DNA from: Streptococcus saliviloxodontae
GTDB taxonomy: Bacteria; Bacillota; Bacilli; Lactobacillales; Streptococcaceae
Assembly: GCF_016908655.1 (NCBI RefSeq)
Contig: NZ_JAFBEI010000014.1
Coordinates: 1-49,720, forward strand
DNA: 49,720 nucleotides
Reading direction: 5' to 3'
The notes beneath the pieces are model-generated. The model did not search any database. It had not been told where the DNA came from and was given only the letters and a program-made list of their open reading frames with translations. The position numbers were made by a program, and so were the translations under genes. Shown here in pieces: positions 1 through 9,546 of this stretch (positions within the stretch are counted from its first letter, which is position 1; each line of letters begins with the position of its first letter).

Positions 1-37
1 TTTTGGTTTTAGGAACTTTAAAAACTTCAAAAAACGG

Positions 38-131
38 ATTCTCATCGCTTTAAACATGCAAAAAGAGAGAACCAATCTGATTCTCTCTCGCTGCTAATTA
101 TAAGTCAACCCACTACAGTTGACGAAGAGCC
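38..131 (+). repeat. 94-bp dispersed repeat, copy A, inside a decayed coding fragment
   Basis: This stretch matches 41165-41258 on the opposite strand with about 5 differences in 94 bases, read directly. In one frame it codes for ...RENQSDSLSLLIISQPTTVD..., and that reading frame is open in both copies. Several of the differences are silent (CAA/CAG, CTA/CTG). Downstream of the block the two copies diverge completely, so they look like mosaic or truncated members of one gene family. In this copy the frame continues to about position 230 and then stops. The block also holds a small hairpin, GAGAGAA/TTCTCTC. I do not recognise the protein. Confidence 0.7.
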
Positions 132-203
132 CTTTAATCGGCGAGCAAGACAATTGATTTGGTTAGTTCAAGTCATTCGACAAGCAATGCCTCTAAACAT
201 CTA

Positions 204-614
204 TAGTTTTACGGATTTAAAGTTCACATGCTAGTTACTCTATCAGGTTATATTTTGAACTATGTTGTTACACCAGCCTCTATTCATGATATGAGAGCTG
301 TCAATGAACTTTTAGAAAACTGTCAACAGCCTTATATTTTGGCAGACTTGGGTTATCTTAGCCGCGAGCTTAGAGAGAATTTGAAACAGAAAGGTTATCA
401 TCTTTGGACACCTCTACGCCAGAATATGACAGGCGCTAAGCAACATAATCACTGGAAGCTGATGGCTATGAGACGGACTATTGAAACACGATTTTCAGAA
501 CTTTGTGTCCTTTTTGAGATAGAACAAACACTGGCTAGAGGCTTAACAGGATTACAGTTAAGAATTGAATAAATCGTATTAGCTTATAATTTAAGATACT
601 TTGAAATTAACTAG
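204..614 (+). pseudogene. IS982-family transposase remnant, 5' truncated, with an in-frame stop
   Basis: Residues from KVHMLVTLSGYILNYVVTP onward, with LADLGYLSREL, WTPLRQNMTGAKQHNHW and MAMRRTIETRFSEL, look like the C-terminal DDE half of IS982-type transposases, recalled from family knowledge. The N-terminal half with the first catalytic aspartates is absent: upstream of about position 204 the transposase frame meets a TAG and the sequence belongs to other debris. A TAA at 570-572 interrupts the frame. Beyond it the same frame reads IVLAYNLRYFEIN to a TAG at 612-614, which looks like the normal C-terminus, so a CAA-to-TAA change is likely. The copy cannot make an active transposase. No terminal inverted repeats were identified. 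Confidence 0.8.
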
Positions 615-716
615 CACCACGGGTATAAAGTTATTACAAAATATTATTTGTTTATAAACTAACATACCGTTGTTTATTTGTCAACCGTTTAAAATGACGG
701 TAGATGGACTGATTCA

Positions 717-1307
717 TTATTTCATCAGCATTTTCAAAGCCTGTTTGATGTACTGTTCAGCTGTTTCATTAGTTCCTTCAAAGAAGGCTTTGATTTTCTT
801 AAGCTCAGCTGCCTTGTAGCCCAAGGCCAAGAGAGCTTCCATAGCTTCTTCTAAATTCTCATTGGTATTGGCTTTAGCCTTAGTAGCTTTGCTATTCTCC
901 ACAGGCGTATCAACAAACTTACCAGCCAAATCAAGTACCATCTGCTGAGCTGTTTTCTTACCAATCTTTGGAAATTTCATGAGGTACTTGATATCGCTAT
1001 TATCAATGGCAGCCACAAGCCCTTCGTTATCATCTACAGCCACGATGGCTAAGGCTGTCATGGGACCAATGCCAGACACTGAAATCAACTTGAGAAAGAC
1101 ATCTTTTTCATCTTGACTGTGAAAGCCAAATAGAAGGTGGGCATCCTCTCGAATGACCTGATGTAGATAAATCTGAACTTCTTGGTTGACCTGATCTGAA
1201 AATGAGTAGGGATTGGCAACGTTGATCATATAACCTAAGCCACCTGTCTCAACAACGATAAACTTAGCGGTAATCTTGGTCAGTTGACCCTTAATATAAT
1301 CGTACAT
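717..1307 (-). CDS. ruvA: Holliday junction branch migration protein RuvA
   Basis: RuvA binds four-way DNA junctions as a tetramer and loads the RuvB motor during recombinational repair. The 196-residue product starts [10 protein letters not shown] and has the N-terminal OB-fold. Two helix-hairpin-helix motifs follow, around [13 protein letters not shown] and [12 protein letters not shown], and then a linker and the flexible C-terminal domain that contacts RuvB. I chose the ATG at 1307 because AAGGAAG lies just upstream and the family starts there; an in-frame extension further upstream has no support. It follows the mismatch repair genes on the same strand, the usual streptococcal order, but a regulator gene and a terminator separate it from mutL. 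Confidence 0.95.
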   Translation of the reverse strand: MYDYIKGQLTKITAKFIVVETGGLGYMINVANPYSFSDQVNQEVQIYLHQVIREDAHLLFGFHSQDEKDVFLKLISVSGIGPMTALAIVAVDDNEGLVAAIDNSDIKYLMKFPKIGKKTAQQMVLDLAGKFVDTPVENSKATKAKANTNENLEEAMEALLALGYKAAELKKIKAFFEGTNETAEQYIKQALKMLMK

Positions 1308-1345
1308 AACTAACTTCCTTTGTCGCAATATCTTTCCATTATACC

Positions 1346-1369
1346 AAAAATCCACCCCTTAGGGTGGAT
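1346..1369 (-). terminator. Intrinsic terminator after the XRE gene
   Basis: On the minus strand ATCCACCC and GGGTGGAT pair around a 4-base loop (1350-1369), followed by TTTTTGG. It lies just past the stop of the XRE gene and upstream of ruvA, so ruvA probably has its own promoter or depends on readthrough. Confidence 0.75.
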
Positions 1370-1377
1370 ATAAATGA

Positions 1378-1827
1378 TTAACGATTGAAGAGTTCTAGGA
1401 TATTTTTAACGCCTAGTACAACGAATGTAATCATTCCTCCTAGAAGTGAGATACGTGAGGCATCTGCCATAAAATTTTCCCATGACGGCTGGCCAAACAA
1501 ACCAATTAGAAAGCAGATAAATCCTAAACCAAGTAAGCTAACTGCTACTCTTAGAATCCTTAAATTCATCGCTACACGTTTAGATTTGCTAGTATCGTCA
1601 ATCAATTTTTTTGTCATATTTGTCATATCTGTTTCTCCCAAAATCAGTTCATCCAAACTGATATCATAATGTTTAGAAATCAGAATCAGCATTTCGATAT
1701 CAGGAAGATTTCTATCATTTTCCCAATTAGAAATCGCTTGTCGCGATAATCCAAGCTGTTCTGCCATTTCTTGCTGTGTGATTTTGTGTTTAGCTCTTAA
1801 TGATTTTATTTGTTGGCTAAAGTTCAT
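1378..1827 (-). CDS. XRE-family regulator with C-terminal membrane segments
   Basis: The product has 149 residues. Residues 1-65 form a Cro/C1-type helix-turn-helix (ITQQEMAEQLGLSRQAISNWE) typical of XRE DNA-binding proteins. The tail from about residue 85 has two hydrophobic stretches (LRVAVSLLGLGFICFLIGLF and SLLGGMITFVVLGV), so the regulator is probably anchored in the membrane. This architecture is common in Firmicutes, often linked to cell-envelope or antimicrobial sensing, but no target is evident here. AAAGGAA precedes the ATG. It sits between mutL and ruvA, where other streptococci often carry a transporter gene, so it may be a lineage-specific insertion. Confidence 0.85.
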   Translation of the reverse strand: MNFSQQIKSLRAKHKITQQEMAEQLGLSRQAISNWENDRNLPDIEMLILISKHYDISLDELILGETDMTNMTKKLIDDTSKSKRVAMNLRILRVAVSLLGLGFICFLIGLFGQPSWENFMADASRISLLGGMITFVVLGVKNILELFNR

Positions 1828-1927
1828 TTTGTATTCCTTTCTACAATTTCAGTATAGGGATTATTGACAGAACTGTAAAGAAAGCATGACTTGCATATGA
1901 TTTTTTTAGAGACAGTTAGGCTTGCTT

Positions 1928-3892
1928 TTAGTATTTTCCAAGCTCACGCAGACTCGTATGATTCTCTTGAATACGTCTAAACATCTTTTCCATATCCGCT
2001 TTTGTAAAGTTCACAAGAACTGGACGACCGTGGGGACAATTGTAGGGATTTTTACACTTGGAAAGTTGTACCAGTAAGTCCCTCGCTGAATAATCATCCA
2101 AGATATGATTTGCCTTGATGGAACGTTTACAACTCATCATGATTGCTAACTCTGCGCGATACTTTTTGATTGAGACATCATTTGTTAACAGTAACATATC
2201 ACACATTTCATAGACACCTGACTCAATCTCCTCTTCTTTCATCCAAATGGGATGTTCTCTAAGGATGAAAGTATGGTTACCATAAGGCTCTAGATAGATA
2301 CCGACTTGATTTAGTAAAGCCATTTTTTCCTGCAAATTGAGGTAATCATCTCCAGAAAATTCAAAGAGGTAGGGAACTAGCAACTGTTGCAAACTATCAT
2401 CAACATCACCAATTTTTTCACGGTAATACTCATACTTAACACGCTCCTGAGCTGCGTGTTGGTCAATGATATAAAGACCACCCTGTCCTTGAGCAAAAAG
2501 ATAAGTACCATGCATCTGCCCAAAGAAATCTAATTCTGGAAACGTTGAGGTCTCCTCATTCTCCAATTGAGTAACTAGCTTGGCCAGTTTAGTCTTATTT
2601 TTTAAATCTAAGGAGTCATGATTGTCTTGATTCTCCTCTACTGACTGACGCTTGGCAAAATGGAGACTTGACGATGAGTTGACAGAATCGTCAATGTTCT
2701 GTTCTTTATCTATATTGTCATCGATACCGAAAGTCATTTGACGTTCCTGGATATCAGATGATTTATCATCCTTCAGGAAGAAATCGTTGCGCTCACTATC
2801 ATAGTAAAGATTAGTCGTTTTCAGCGGAAGACTGGTTTGAATTGGCTTAGACTGACCTCGAGTACTTGACTTCGCTAAATTTTCCAAGGCATCTGGGATA
2901 AGCTCTTGCTCCTTCAAACTATCAAAGATAGCTGCGCTGATCAACTTCATGAGTTCAGCTTCTTTGGAGATACGAACTTCCTGCTTAGTTGGATGGACAT
3001 TGACATCAGCTAGATAAGGATCAATCTGAATATCAATCACGGCAATGGGAAAACGCCCCACCATCAGCTTAGACCCGTAGCCATCTAGAATAGCTCGATT
3101 AATCAAGAAATTTTTAATGTAGCGCCCATTGATTAAGATGGTAATATAATTACGATTAGCACGCGTTAGCTCTGGTAAACTCACATATCCCGATATTTCA
3201 AAATCAAGATCACTATTTGAAATCTCAATCATTTTTTTAGCAGTATTTAAACCATAAATACCGGATATCGCCTGACGTAAATCACCCGTTCCTGGCGTCT
3301 GGGTCATCTCTTTACCGTCTGCAATCAATGTAAAGGCAACCTCTGGATGTGCTAAACACTGACGATTGATAACGTCTACAATATGCCCTAGCTCAGCTTG
3401 CAAGCTCTTCATATACTTCAGACGTGCAGGTGTATTATAAAAGAGGTCCTCAACACTTATCTTTGTTCCCACAGGAGTTGATATGGGCTCTTGAGTTTCG
3501 ATGATTCCCCCTTTGGCAACCAACAAGGTACCATGTGCTTCATCAGCTGTTGATGTCTTTATTGTCAAGCGACTAATTGATGCGATTGAAGGGAGGGCTT
3601 CTCCTCGAAATCCCAATGTTCGGATACGAAACAGGTCCCCTTGATTTTTAATTTTGCTTGTCGCATGACGACGTAAACTCATCGCAACATCAGCACTAGC
3701 CATCCCTTCGCCATTATCGATAATCTGAATGGATTTTAACCCACCTTCTTCAATCTGAACCGTAATCTGGCTAGCCCCAGCATCAATCGCATTTTCTACC
3801 AACTCTTTGACCACACTGGCCGGTCTTTCCACAACCTCACCTGCTGCAATCTGATTGGCAAGTACCTCTGGTAATTCGATAATTTTCGACAT
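1928..3892 (-). CDS. mutL: DNA mismatch repair protein MutL
   Basis: MutL couples mismatch recognition by MutS to strand incision. The 654-residue product has an N-terminal GHKL ATPase with [17 protein letters not shown] and [10 protein letters not shown], and a transducer domain. A long acidic linker spans roughly residues 340-450. The C-terminal dimerisation and endonuclease domain carries [12 protein letters not shown], the DQHA(X)2E(X)4E metal-binding motif of nicking MutL proteins, and NCPHGRP near the end. These features suggest it is an endonuclease-active MutL of the kind found in bacteria lacking MutH. GAGGAAA precedes the ATG. A terminator separates it from mutS upstream. Confidence 0.97.
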   Translation of the reverse strand: MSKIIELPEVLANQIAAGEVVERPASVVKELVENAIDAGASQITVQIEEGGLKSIQIIDNGEGMASADVAMSLRRHATSKIKNQGDLFRIRTLGFRGEALPSIASISRLTIKTSTADEAHGTLLVAKGGIIETQEPISTPVGTKISVEDLFYNTPARLKYMKSLQAELGHIVDVINRQCLAHPEVAFTLIADGKEMTQTPGTGDLRQAISGIYGLNTAKKMIEISNSDLDFEISGYVSLPELTRANRNYITILINGRYIKNFLINRAILDGYGSKLMVGRFPIAVIDIQIDPYLADVNVHPTKQEVRISKEAELMKLISAAIFDSLKEQELIPDALENLAKSSTRGQSKPIQTSLPLKTTNLYYDSERNDFFLKDDKSSDIQERQMTFGIDDNIDKEQNIDDSVNSSSSLHFAKRQSVEENQDNHDSLDLKNKTKLAKLVTQLENEETSTFPELDFFGQMHGTYLFAQGQGGLYIIDQHAAQERVKYEYYREKIGDVDDSLQQLLVPYLFEFSGDDYLNLQEKMALLNQVGIYLEPYGNHTFILREHPIWMKEEEIESGVYEMCDMLLLTNDVSIKKYRAELAIMMSCKRSIKANHILDDYSARDLLVQLSKCKNPYNCPHGRPVLVNFTKADMEKMFRRIQENHTSLRELGKY

Positions 3893-3938
3893 ATTTTTCC
3901 TCGCTTCTTACTTCCTTTCATTATAACACAAAAGCAAA

Positions 3939-3963
3939 AAAGGCTGGGAAACACTCCCAACCT
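3939..3963 (-). terminator. Terminator between mutS and mutL
   Basis: On the minus strand GGTTGGGA pairs with TCCCAGCC around a short loop, followed by TTTTTTGC. It lies immediately after the mutS stop and about 45 bases before the mutL start. The two genes may therefore be only partly co-transcribed. Confidence 0.8.
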
Positions 3964-3965
3964 TA

Positions 3966-6533
3966 TCACAACATATTTTTTAATTCAAAGACCAAGTTCA
4001 TGGCTTGCATCGGTGTCAAATTCATTAAATCTGTTGATCGTAATCTCTCAATAACTCCATTATTTTCCTCATCACTAAAAAGAGACAGTTGCTCTTGAAC
4101 GTTAGAGTCACTAGCAATAGGTGGCACTAGCTGAGTGCTTTCTTTTTCACTCTCTCCAGTTAATTTAGCTGAGTGAGCTTCCAAATCAGTTAAAATAGCA
4201 TCTGCTCTGCTTAATAACTGACTAGGAAGTCCTGCAATCTTAGCAACATGAATCCCGTAAGATTTATCTGCTGGACCTTCTGAAATTTTATGTAGGAAAG
4301 TAACTTCGCCATCCTTTTCCAAAATGGCCACGTGAACATTAACAAGGTGCTGTAGTGAAGTTGACAGCTCTGTCAACTCATGATAGTGGGTGGCAAACAT
4401 CGTTTTGGCACCTACTTTATCGTGAATATACTCAATAATGGACTGGGCTAAGGCCATACCGTCATAAGTTGCTGTCCCACGTCCCAGCTCATCAAATAAA
4501 ATCAACGACTTATCACTAGCTCTCTGTATGGCATGATTAGCCTCCATCATCTCAACCATGAAAGTTGATTGCCCAGAAATCAAGTCATCTGCTGCCCCTA
4601 TACGAGTAAAAATGGCATCAAATAGAGGTAAATCAACCGTATCTGCCGCAACAAAAGAGCCTATTTGTGCCATTACAGCTGTCAAGGCAAGTTGACGCAT
4701 GTAAGTTGATTTACCACTCATATTAGGACCTGTAATCAGCTGAATATCAGTCTGATGATCAAAATGAATACTATTTGGAATATATTCTTGTATTCCCATA
4801 ACTTTCTCAACAACTGCATGACGTCCTTGGTCAATAGCAATGACTTGCTGATTGTTAAAGCGAGGTCTAACATAATGGTTGGTCTCAGCAACCACTGCTA
4901 AAGATTGAAGGACATCAACAGTTGCAATCGTCTTAGCAAGATGCTGTAAGCGTTGGATATAACGTTCTACCTGCTCGCGAATACGCATGAAAATGCTATA
5001 CTCCAAATCAGATGACTGCTCTCGTGCTTCTAGCATATCTCCTTCGATTTTAGCCAATTCAGCAGTTCCAAAACGCTCAGAATTTTTTAGAGTAGCTTTT
5101 CTAAAGAAATGCTCTGGAACAAGGGAAAGATTGGAATTTGTTACATGGAAATAGTAGCCATCTTTCTTATTATAATCTATCTTCAGTGTTGAGATACCAG
5201 ATGCTTGACGCTCCTTAGCCTCTATATCTGCAATCCAACTTGTCCCTTCGCGCATAACTTGACGATAATGGTCTAAGCGCTCATCAAACCCAGTTTTGAT
5301 AATCCCCCCTTCGGTGATAGTCGCAGAAGCTTCTGGATCTATAGCTGAACGAATTAGACTTTCCAACTCAGGCAAGGGATCAATATCATTGACGAGACTG
5401 TCAAGTTCTCTGGCATCAAAAGATTCCAAAATAGCCTTGATAACAGGAATTTGTGTCAGAGTCTGTCCGAGCTGCAACAGGTCCTTGGGATTTGCCTTAC
5501 CAAAGGAAACACGACTGGCTAAACGCTCAATATCATAAACCCCTTTCAGACTCTCACTTAGATCAGTTCTCTCAAAGAACTGATCTAAGAAAACTTGAAT
5601 AATATCTTGACGTTGTTCGATAGCTTCTTGATTTACCAAAGGACGGTCAATCCATGTTCGCAAAAGACGCATTCCCATGGCTGTCTTGGTCTCATCTAAT
5701 AACCAGTACAGACTGCCATGTTTCTTAGATGTTCTCGCATTTTCAAGTAAGTCTAAACTCGATTTAGTGGCGTAAGTCATCTGCAAGTAGTCTTTGATTT
5801 CATAGTGTAAAACAGCTTGCAAGTGGCTTAATTCACGCTTTTGTGTTCTATGGACATACTGCAAAAGCTTTCCTGCCACTTTTATTTCCAGCTCTGTCAA
5901 CTTATTGTCAACCAGTTGAACATCGTCAAACATATCATATTCTTCAGATAAAAGTAGATTCATTTGCTTGGTGAGCATGTGTTTTTCTTCCTCTGAAAGC
6001 TCACAACCAATAACTACTTCCTTAGATTTTAAATTTTGAATTTCACTTCTAACTGATGCAAAATCTTGTAACTCAGTCACATAAAATTCGCCAGTAGACA
6101 AATCCATGTAAGATAAGGCATATTGATGCTGACTCTTATCAATCGCCACCAAAAAATTATTGCTATTATCAGGTTTACTAGAATCTACAGCAGTCCCGGG
6201 CGTGATAACTTGAACAACTTCACGTTTGACAACACCAACAGCTTGCTTAGGATCCTCCATCTGCTCAGCAATGGCTACCTTATAACCAAGATCCACTAAA
6301 ATGTCGATGTATTGCTGTGCTGAATGGTGTGGGACTCCTGCCATAGGGATTGGATTTTCAGCATTTTTATTACGACTAGTCAGTCCAATTTCTAGCAGCT
6401 GGGCAGCCTTAACAGCATCATCATAAAATAATTCATAGAAATCTCCCATCCTAAAAAGCAAAAAAGCATCTGGATAATCTGCTTTAATATCCAAATACTG
6501 TTGCATTCCCGGAGATATTTTTTCATTTGCCAT
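3966..6533 (-). CDS. mutS: DNA mismatch repair protein MutS
   Basis: MutS recognises base mismatches and small loops and starts repair. The 855-residue length is normal for MutS1. The mismatch-contacting motif [14 protein letters not shown] is near residue 27. The connector, lever and clamp domains follow, and then the C-terminal ATPase with Walker [10 protein letters not shown], the [12 protein letters not shown] region and [10 protein letters not shown]. The start at 6533 has AAGGAG upstream and overlaps the end of the preceding YlbF-like gene by 11 bases, which indicates translational coupling in an argR-ylbF-mutS unit. Confidence 0.97.
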   Translation of the reverse strand: MANEKISPGMQQYLDIKADYPDAFLLFRMGDFYELFYDDAVKAAQLLEIGLTSRNKNAENPIPMAGVPHHSAQQYIDILVDLGYKVAIAEQMEDPKQAVGVVKREVVQVITPGTAVDSSKPDNSNNFLVAIDKSQHQYALSYMDLSTGEFYVTELQDFASVRSEIQNLKSKEVVIGCELSEEEKHMLTKQMNLLLSEEYDMFDDVQLVDNKLTELEIKVAGKLLQYVHRTQKRELSHLQAVLHYEIKDYLQMTYATKSSLDLLENARTSKKHGSLYWLLDETKTAMGMRLLRTWIDRPLVNQEAIEQRQDIIQVFLDQFFERTDLSESLKGVYDIERLASRVSFGKANPKDLLQLGQTLTQIPVIKAILESFDARELDSLVNDIDPLPELESLIRSAIDPEASATITEGGIIKTGFDERLDHYRQVMREGTSWIADIEAKERQASGISTLKIDYNKKDGYYFHVTNSNLSLVPEHFFRKATLKNSERFGTAELAKIEGDMLEAREQSSDLEYSIFMRIREQVERYIQRLQHLAKTIATVDVLQSLAVVAETNHYVRPRFNNQQVIAIDQGRHAVVEKVMGIQEYIPNSIHFDHQTDIQLITGPNMSGKSTYMRQLALTAVMAQIGSFVAADTVDLPLFDAIFTRIGAADDLISGQSTFMVEMMEANHAIQRASDKSLILFDELGRGTATYDGMALAQSIIEYIHDKVGAKTMFATHYHELTELSTSLQHLVNVHVAILEKDGEVTFLHKISEGPADKSYGIHVAKIAGLPSQLLSRADAILTDLEAHSAKLTGESEKESTQLVPPIASDSNVQEQLSLFSDEENNGVIERLRSTDLMNLTPMQAMNLVFELKNML

Positions 6534-6873
6534 TAGATAGCTCCTTATTTATCTGATCTTCTATTCTCTTAGTGATATGACTCAGCAAATCACTAGCATC
6601 CTGCATCTGTCGACGGTAATCCTGCACAATAGGCAGTTCATCCAAACTATCCTTTAGCTGCTGCGATGCATGAGCGTTGTCTTCTGACGCCTGTGGCTTA
6701 TCCAGTTTCTGCATCAAAACAGCTTTCTGCTGATAAGATTTCATAGCAATCACATTTTCTGTTAAGTCCGGTAATTGCTCGATTTTAGCCTGTGCTTCTT
6801 TGAAGGACTGAATGGTATCGTGTTGACTGAGTAACTCCTTCAATTGACTCAGAGCTTGTTCATAGGTAGTCAT
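6523..6873 (-). CDS. YlbF/YmcA family protein
   Basis: This small helical protein of 116 residues is rich in Gln, Lys and Glu with heptad-like spacing, as in the YlbF/YmcA (Com_YlbF) family. In Bacillus subtilis, YlbF, YmcA and YaaT form a complex that affects RNase Y-dependent RNA processing, competence and biofilm. The streptococcal role is less clear. The gene starts on the last base of argR and overlaps mutS by 11 bases, so the three are very likely one transcript. Family assignment is by overall character, length and its usual position beside mutS, not by a catalytic motif. Confidence 0.75.
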   Translation of the reverse strand: MTTYEQALSQLKELLSQHDTIQSFKEAQAKIEQLPDLTENVIAMKSYQQKAVLMQKLDKPQASEDNAHASQQLKDSLDELPIVQDYRRQMQDASDLLSHITKRIEDQINKELSNGK

Positions 6874-7310
6874 TAAATTTCAGACTGTATCTCTCTCTCT
6901 AATTCTTTGGCAACAATAGCATTTTGACAAATAACCAATAAGGTATCTGCCCCAGCTACCGTACCAAGAATATCTTCTCGGTTCTCGCCATCGATGACAT
7001 TAGCCAAAACATCCGCTTCTCCCAAACGTGTGGTCAACACTAACATAAACTCTGCACGAGATACCTTCATAATGTATTCACTAACATTCTCAGAAAACTG
7101 GGAGCTATCCCCTTCGGTTAAACTATAATAGAGCTTGCCATCGTCTGCTCTTAATTTCATCAATCCAATTTCACGTAGGTCACGCGATAATGTCGCTTGT
7201 GTCACATAAATCCCAATAGCTTCCAAGCGTTCCTTAATTTCTTCTTGTGTTCCAATACGTCCACCCTTAATCATTTCTTTGATTTTAACGTGACGTTGTT
7301 TTTTGTTCAT
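6873..7310 (-). CDS. argR: Arginine repressor ArgR/AhrC
   Basis: ArgR is an arginine-responsive hexameric transcription factor. The 145-residue product has an N-terminal winged helix with [17 protein letters not shown]. The C-terminal domain for oligomerisation and arginine binding carries [13 protein letters not shown], close to the family GT(I/V)AGDDT motif. Streptococci often have several paralogues, so this one may not regulate arginine biosynthesis alone. AAGGAGAAGG precedes the ATG. It is divergent from argS across 393 bases, which allows control of both. Confidence 0.93.
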   Translation of the reverse strand: MNKKQRHVKIKEMIKGGRIGTQEEIKERLEAIGIYVTQATLSRDLREIGLMKLRADDGKLYYSLTEGDSSQFSENVSEYIMKVSRAEFMLVLTTRLGEADVLANVIDGENREDILGTVAGADTLLVICQNAIVAKELEREIQSEI

Positions 7311-7703
7311 TCCTTCTCCTTTTCACTTATTATTTGTATTGCATAAATATCCTTACGGATTATATCAAAAAAAGGGGCTTTTTTCAGCACTTAAAATCAA
7401 ATTTTATCTAAAAGTTATTTATCTCTCTCTTTAATGTTATTAGTACTTTTTTACTAATAGTAATCTATTATTTATTAGCTAATTAAGGTAAATAGGATGC
7501 TTTTTCCCTTAAATTCTTTTAAGAGTCATTAGCGAATAAAGATACATATTTAAATAGGAAAAAAGCAACTAAATTTAAATCAATACGCAATCTAAAAAAA
7601 GATAAAATTGGCAAAAACTCTGACTTTTTTAGATTCCATCCCTCTCCCTTTTCCTTTAAAAATGTGGTAAAATAGGATGACTACTATCATTTAGGAGAAT
7701 AAA
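7311..7703. promoter_or_regulatory. argR-argS divergent intergenic region with a possible ARG box
   Basis: This 393-base region is AT-rich and holds no coding sequence that I can support. Near argR, TTGTATTGCATAAATATCC (7335-7353) resembles an ARG box (a TGCATAAATA-type half site) and would place ArgR binding near its own start. Near argS, AATCTAAAAAAAG at about 7587 pairs with CTTTTTTAGATT ending about 7634 across a loop of roughly 20 bases, which could be a leader hairpin or a weak terminator. GGTAAAATAGG lies about 30 bases before argS, giving a candidate -10. TTTAGGAGAA is the argS ribosome site. No T-box motif was found. Confidence 0.45.
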
Positions 7704-9395
7704 ATGGATACAAAAACACTGATCGCGGGAGAAATCGCTAAAGTCGTTACTGATTTAGACCAAGAAACGATTTTCAATCTCCTGGAAACACCTAAAAATT
7801 CTGATATGGGAGACCTTGCCTTCCCGGCCTTCTCACTTGCTAAAGTGCTCCGCAAAGCACCTCAAATGATTGCTAGTGATATTGCTGAGCAAATCGATAC
7901 AAGTAACTTTGAAAAGGTTGAAGCTGTTGGTCCCTACATCAATTTCTTCCTTGATAAATCAAAAATCTCAGCAGAAGTCCTTGAGCAAGTTATCTCAACC
8001 GGCTCTGACTATGCCAAACAAAATATCGGAAATGGCCGTAACGTCGCTTTTGACATGTCATCACCAAACATCGCTAAACCTTTCTCAATCGGTCACTTGC
8101 GTTCAACAGTTATCGCAGATGCTCTCGCTAACATCGTTGAAAAATTAGGCTACAAACCTGTTCGCATCAATCACTTAGGTGACTGGGGTAAGCAGTTTGG
8201 TATGCTGATTGTTGCCTACAAAAAATGGGGAAGTAAAGAAGCTGTTCAAGCTAACCCTATCAATGAACTCTTGCAACTCTATGTTCGCATCAATGCAGAG
8301 GCTGAAAACGATCCATCAGTAGATGAAGAAGCTCGTGAATGGTTCCGTAAATTGGAAACTGGTGACCAGGAAGCAACTGAACTCTGGCAATGGTTCCGTG
8401 ATGAGAGTTTGGTTGAGTTTAACCGTCTCTACGATGAACTTGATGTTTCCTTCGATAGCTACAACGGAGAAGCCTTCTACAACGATAAGATGGATGAAGT
8501 CGTTGACTTATTGACTGAAAAAGGTCTCTTAAAGGAATCCCAAGGTGCTCAAGTCGTTAACCTTGAAAAATACGGTATTGAACATCCAGCCCTCATCAAA
8601 AAATCAGACGGTGCAACACTTTACATCACACGTGACTTGGCTGCCGCCCTTTACCGTAAACGTACTTACGACTTTGCCAAATCAATCTATGTGGTCGGAA
8701 ACGAACAAGCAGCTCACTTCAAACAGCTAAAAGCTGTCTTGAAAGAGATGGATTTCGACTGGTCAGATGATATGACGCATGTGCCATTTGGATTGGTCAC
8801 AAAAGGTGGTAAAAAACTCTCTACTCGTAAGGGAAATGTCATCTTGTTGGAGCCAACAATCGCAGAGGCAGTCAGCCGTGCCAAAGCTCAAATTGAAAGC
8901 AAGAACCCTAACCTTGCCAACAAAGATCAAGTTGCTCATGCAGTCGGTGTTGGTGCCATCAAATTCTACGACCTTAAAACAGACCGTATGAATGGCTATG
9001 ACTTTGACCTGGAAGCTATGGTTTCCTTCGAAGGTGAAACTGGACCTTATGTCCAATACGCTCACGCGCGTATCCAATCTATCCTCCGCAAAGCTGATTT
9101 CACAGCAGACGCTTCAGTAACTTATAGTCTTAATGATGCTGAAAGCTGGGAAATCATCAAACTTATCCAAGACTTCCCACGTATTATCAAGCGTGCTGCC
9201 GATAACTTTGAACCATCTATCATCGCTAAATTTGCGATTAGCTTGGCTCAAAGCTTCAACAAATACTATGCACACACACGTATCTTGGATGAAAATCCTG
9301 AACGCGACAGCCGACTAGCACTCAGCTACGCTACAGCAACTGTTCTTAAAGAAGCGCTCCGCCTACTCGGAGTTGAAGCACCAAACGAAATGTAA
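7704..9395 (+). CDS. argS: Arginyl-tRNA synthetase
   Basis: ArgRS charges tRNA-Arg with arginine in the cytoplasm. The 563-residue class I synthetase has the HIGH-type motif in [17 protein letters not shown] and a KMSK-like loop [11 protein letters not shown]. The C-terminal DALR anticodon-binding domain includes [14 protein letters not shown]. The N-terminal Arg-tRNA D-loop recognition domain is present. TTTAGGAG precedes the ATG. It is the only long plus-strand gene in the first 26 kb and is followed by a very strong terminator. Confidence 0.97.
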   Translation: MDTKTLIAGEIAKVVTDLDQETIFNLLETPKNSDMGDLAFPAFSLAKVLRKAPQMIASDIAEQIDTSNFEKVEAVGPYINFFLDKSKISAEVLEQVISTGSDYAKQNIGNGRNVAFDMSSPNIAKPFSIGHLRSTVIADALANIVEKLGYKPVRINHLGDWGKQFGMLIVAYKKWGSKEAVQANPINELLQLYVRINAEAENDPSVDEEAREWFRKLETGDQEATELWQWFRDESLVEFNRLYDELDVSFDSYNGEAFYNDKMDEVVDLLTEKGLLKESQGAQVVNLEKYGIEHPALIKKSDGATLYITRDLAAALYRKRTYDFAKSIYVVGNEQAAHFKQLKAVLKEMDFDWSDDMTHVPFGLVTKGGKKLSTRKGNVILLEPTIAEAVSRAKAQIESKNPNLANKDQVAHAVGVGAIKFYDLKTDRMNGYDFDLEAMVSFEGETGPYVQYAHARIQSILRKADFTADASVTYSLNDAESWEIIKLIQDFPRIIKRAADNFEPSIIAKFAISLAQSFNKYYAHTRILDENPERDSRLALSYATATVLKEALRLLGVEAPNEM

Positions 9396-9427
9396 GAAAC
9401 ACAAGTCCTACAGCAGGACACTCATAA

Positions 9428-9482
9428 ATATAAGAAAGGCACTCCTGTGAATCAAATGTTCACAGGAGTGCCTTTCTTATAT
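9428..9482. terminator. Perfect 23-bp inverted-repeat bidirectional terminator
   Basis: Bases 9428-9450 and 9460-9482 are perfect reverse complements of 23 bases with a 9-base loop. The centre is GGCACTCCTGTGA/TCACAGGAGTGCC, flanked by AAGAAA and TTTCTT. It sits between argS and the convergent glucan-binding gene, so it can terminate both. The stem is unusually long and exact for a simple terminator. Confidence 0.88.
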
Positions 9483-9546
9483 CATATGTGGTAGAGCTCG
9501 CCGCCGTTACTTTTCTTAGATTAAAATACCATGATGTAAGAGCCTA

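Noticed and set aside
7564..7640. T-box or other riboswitch ahead of argS
   Set aside because: No T-box consensus was visible; only a simple A/T-rich inverted repeat is present.
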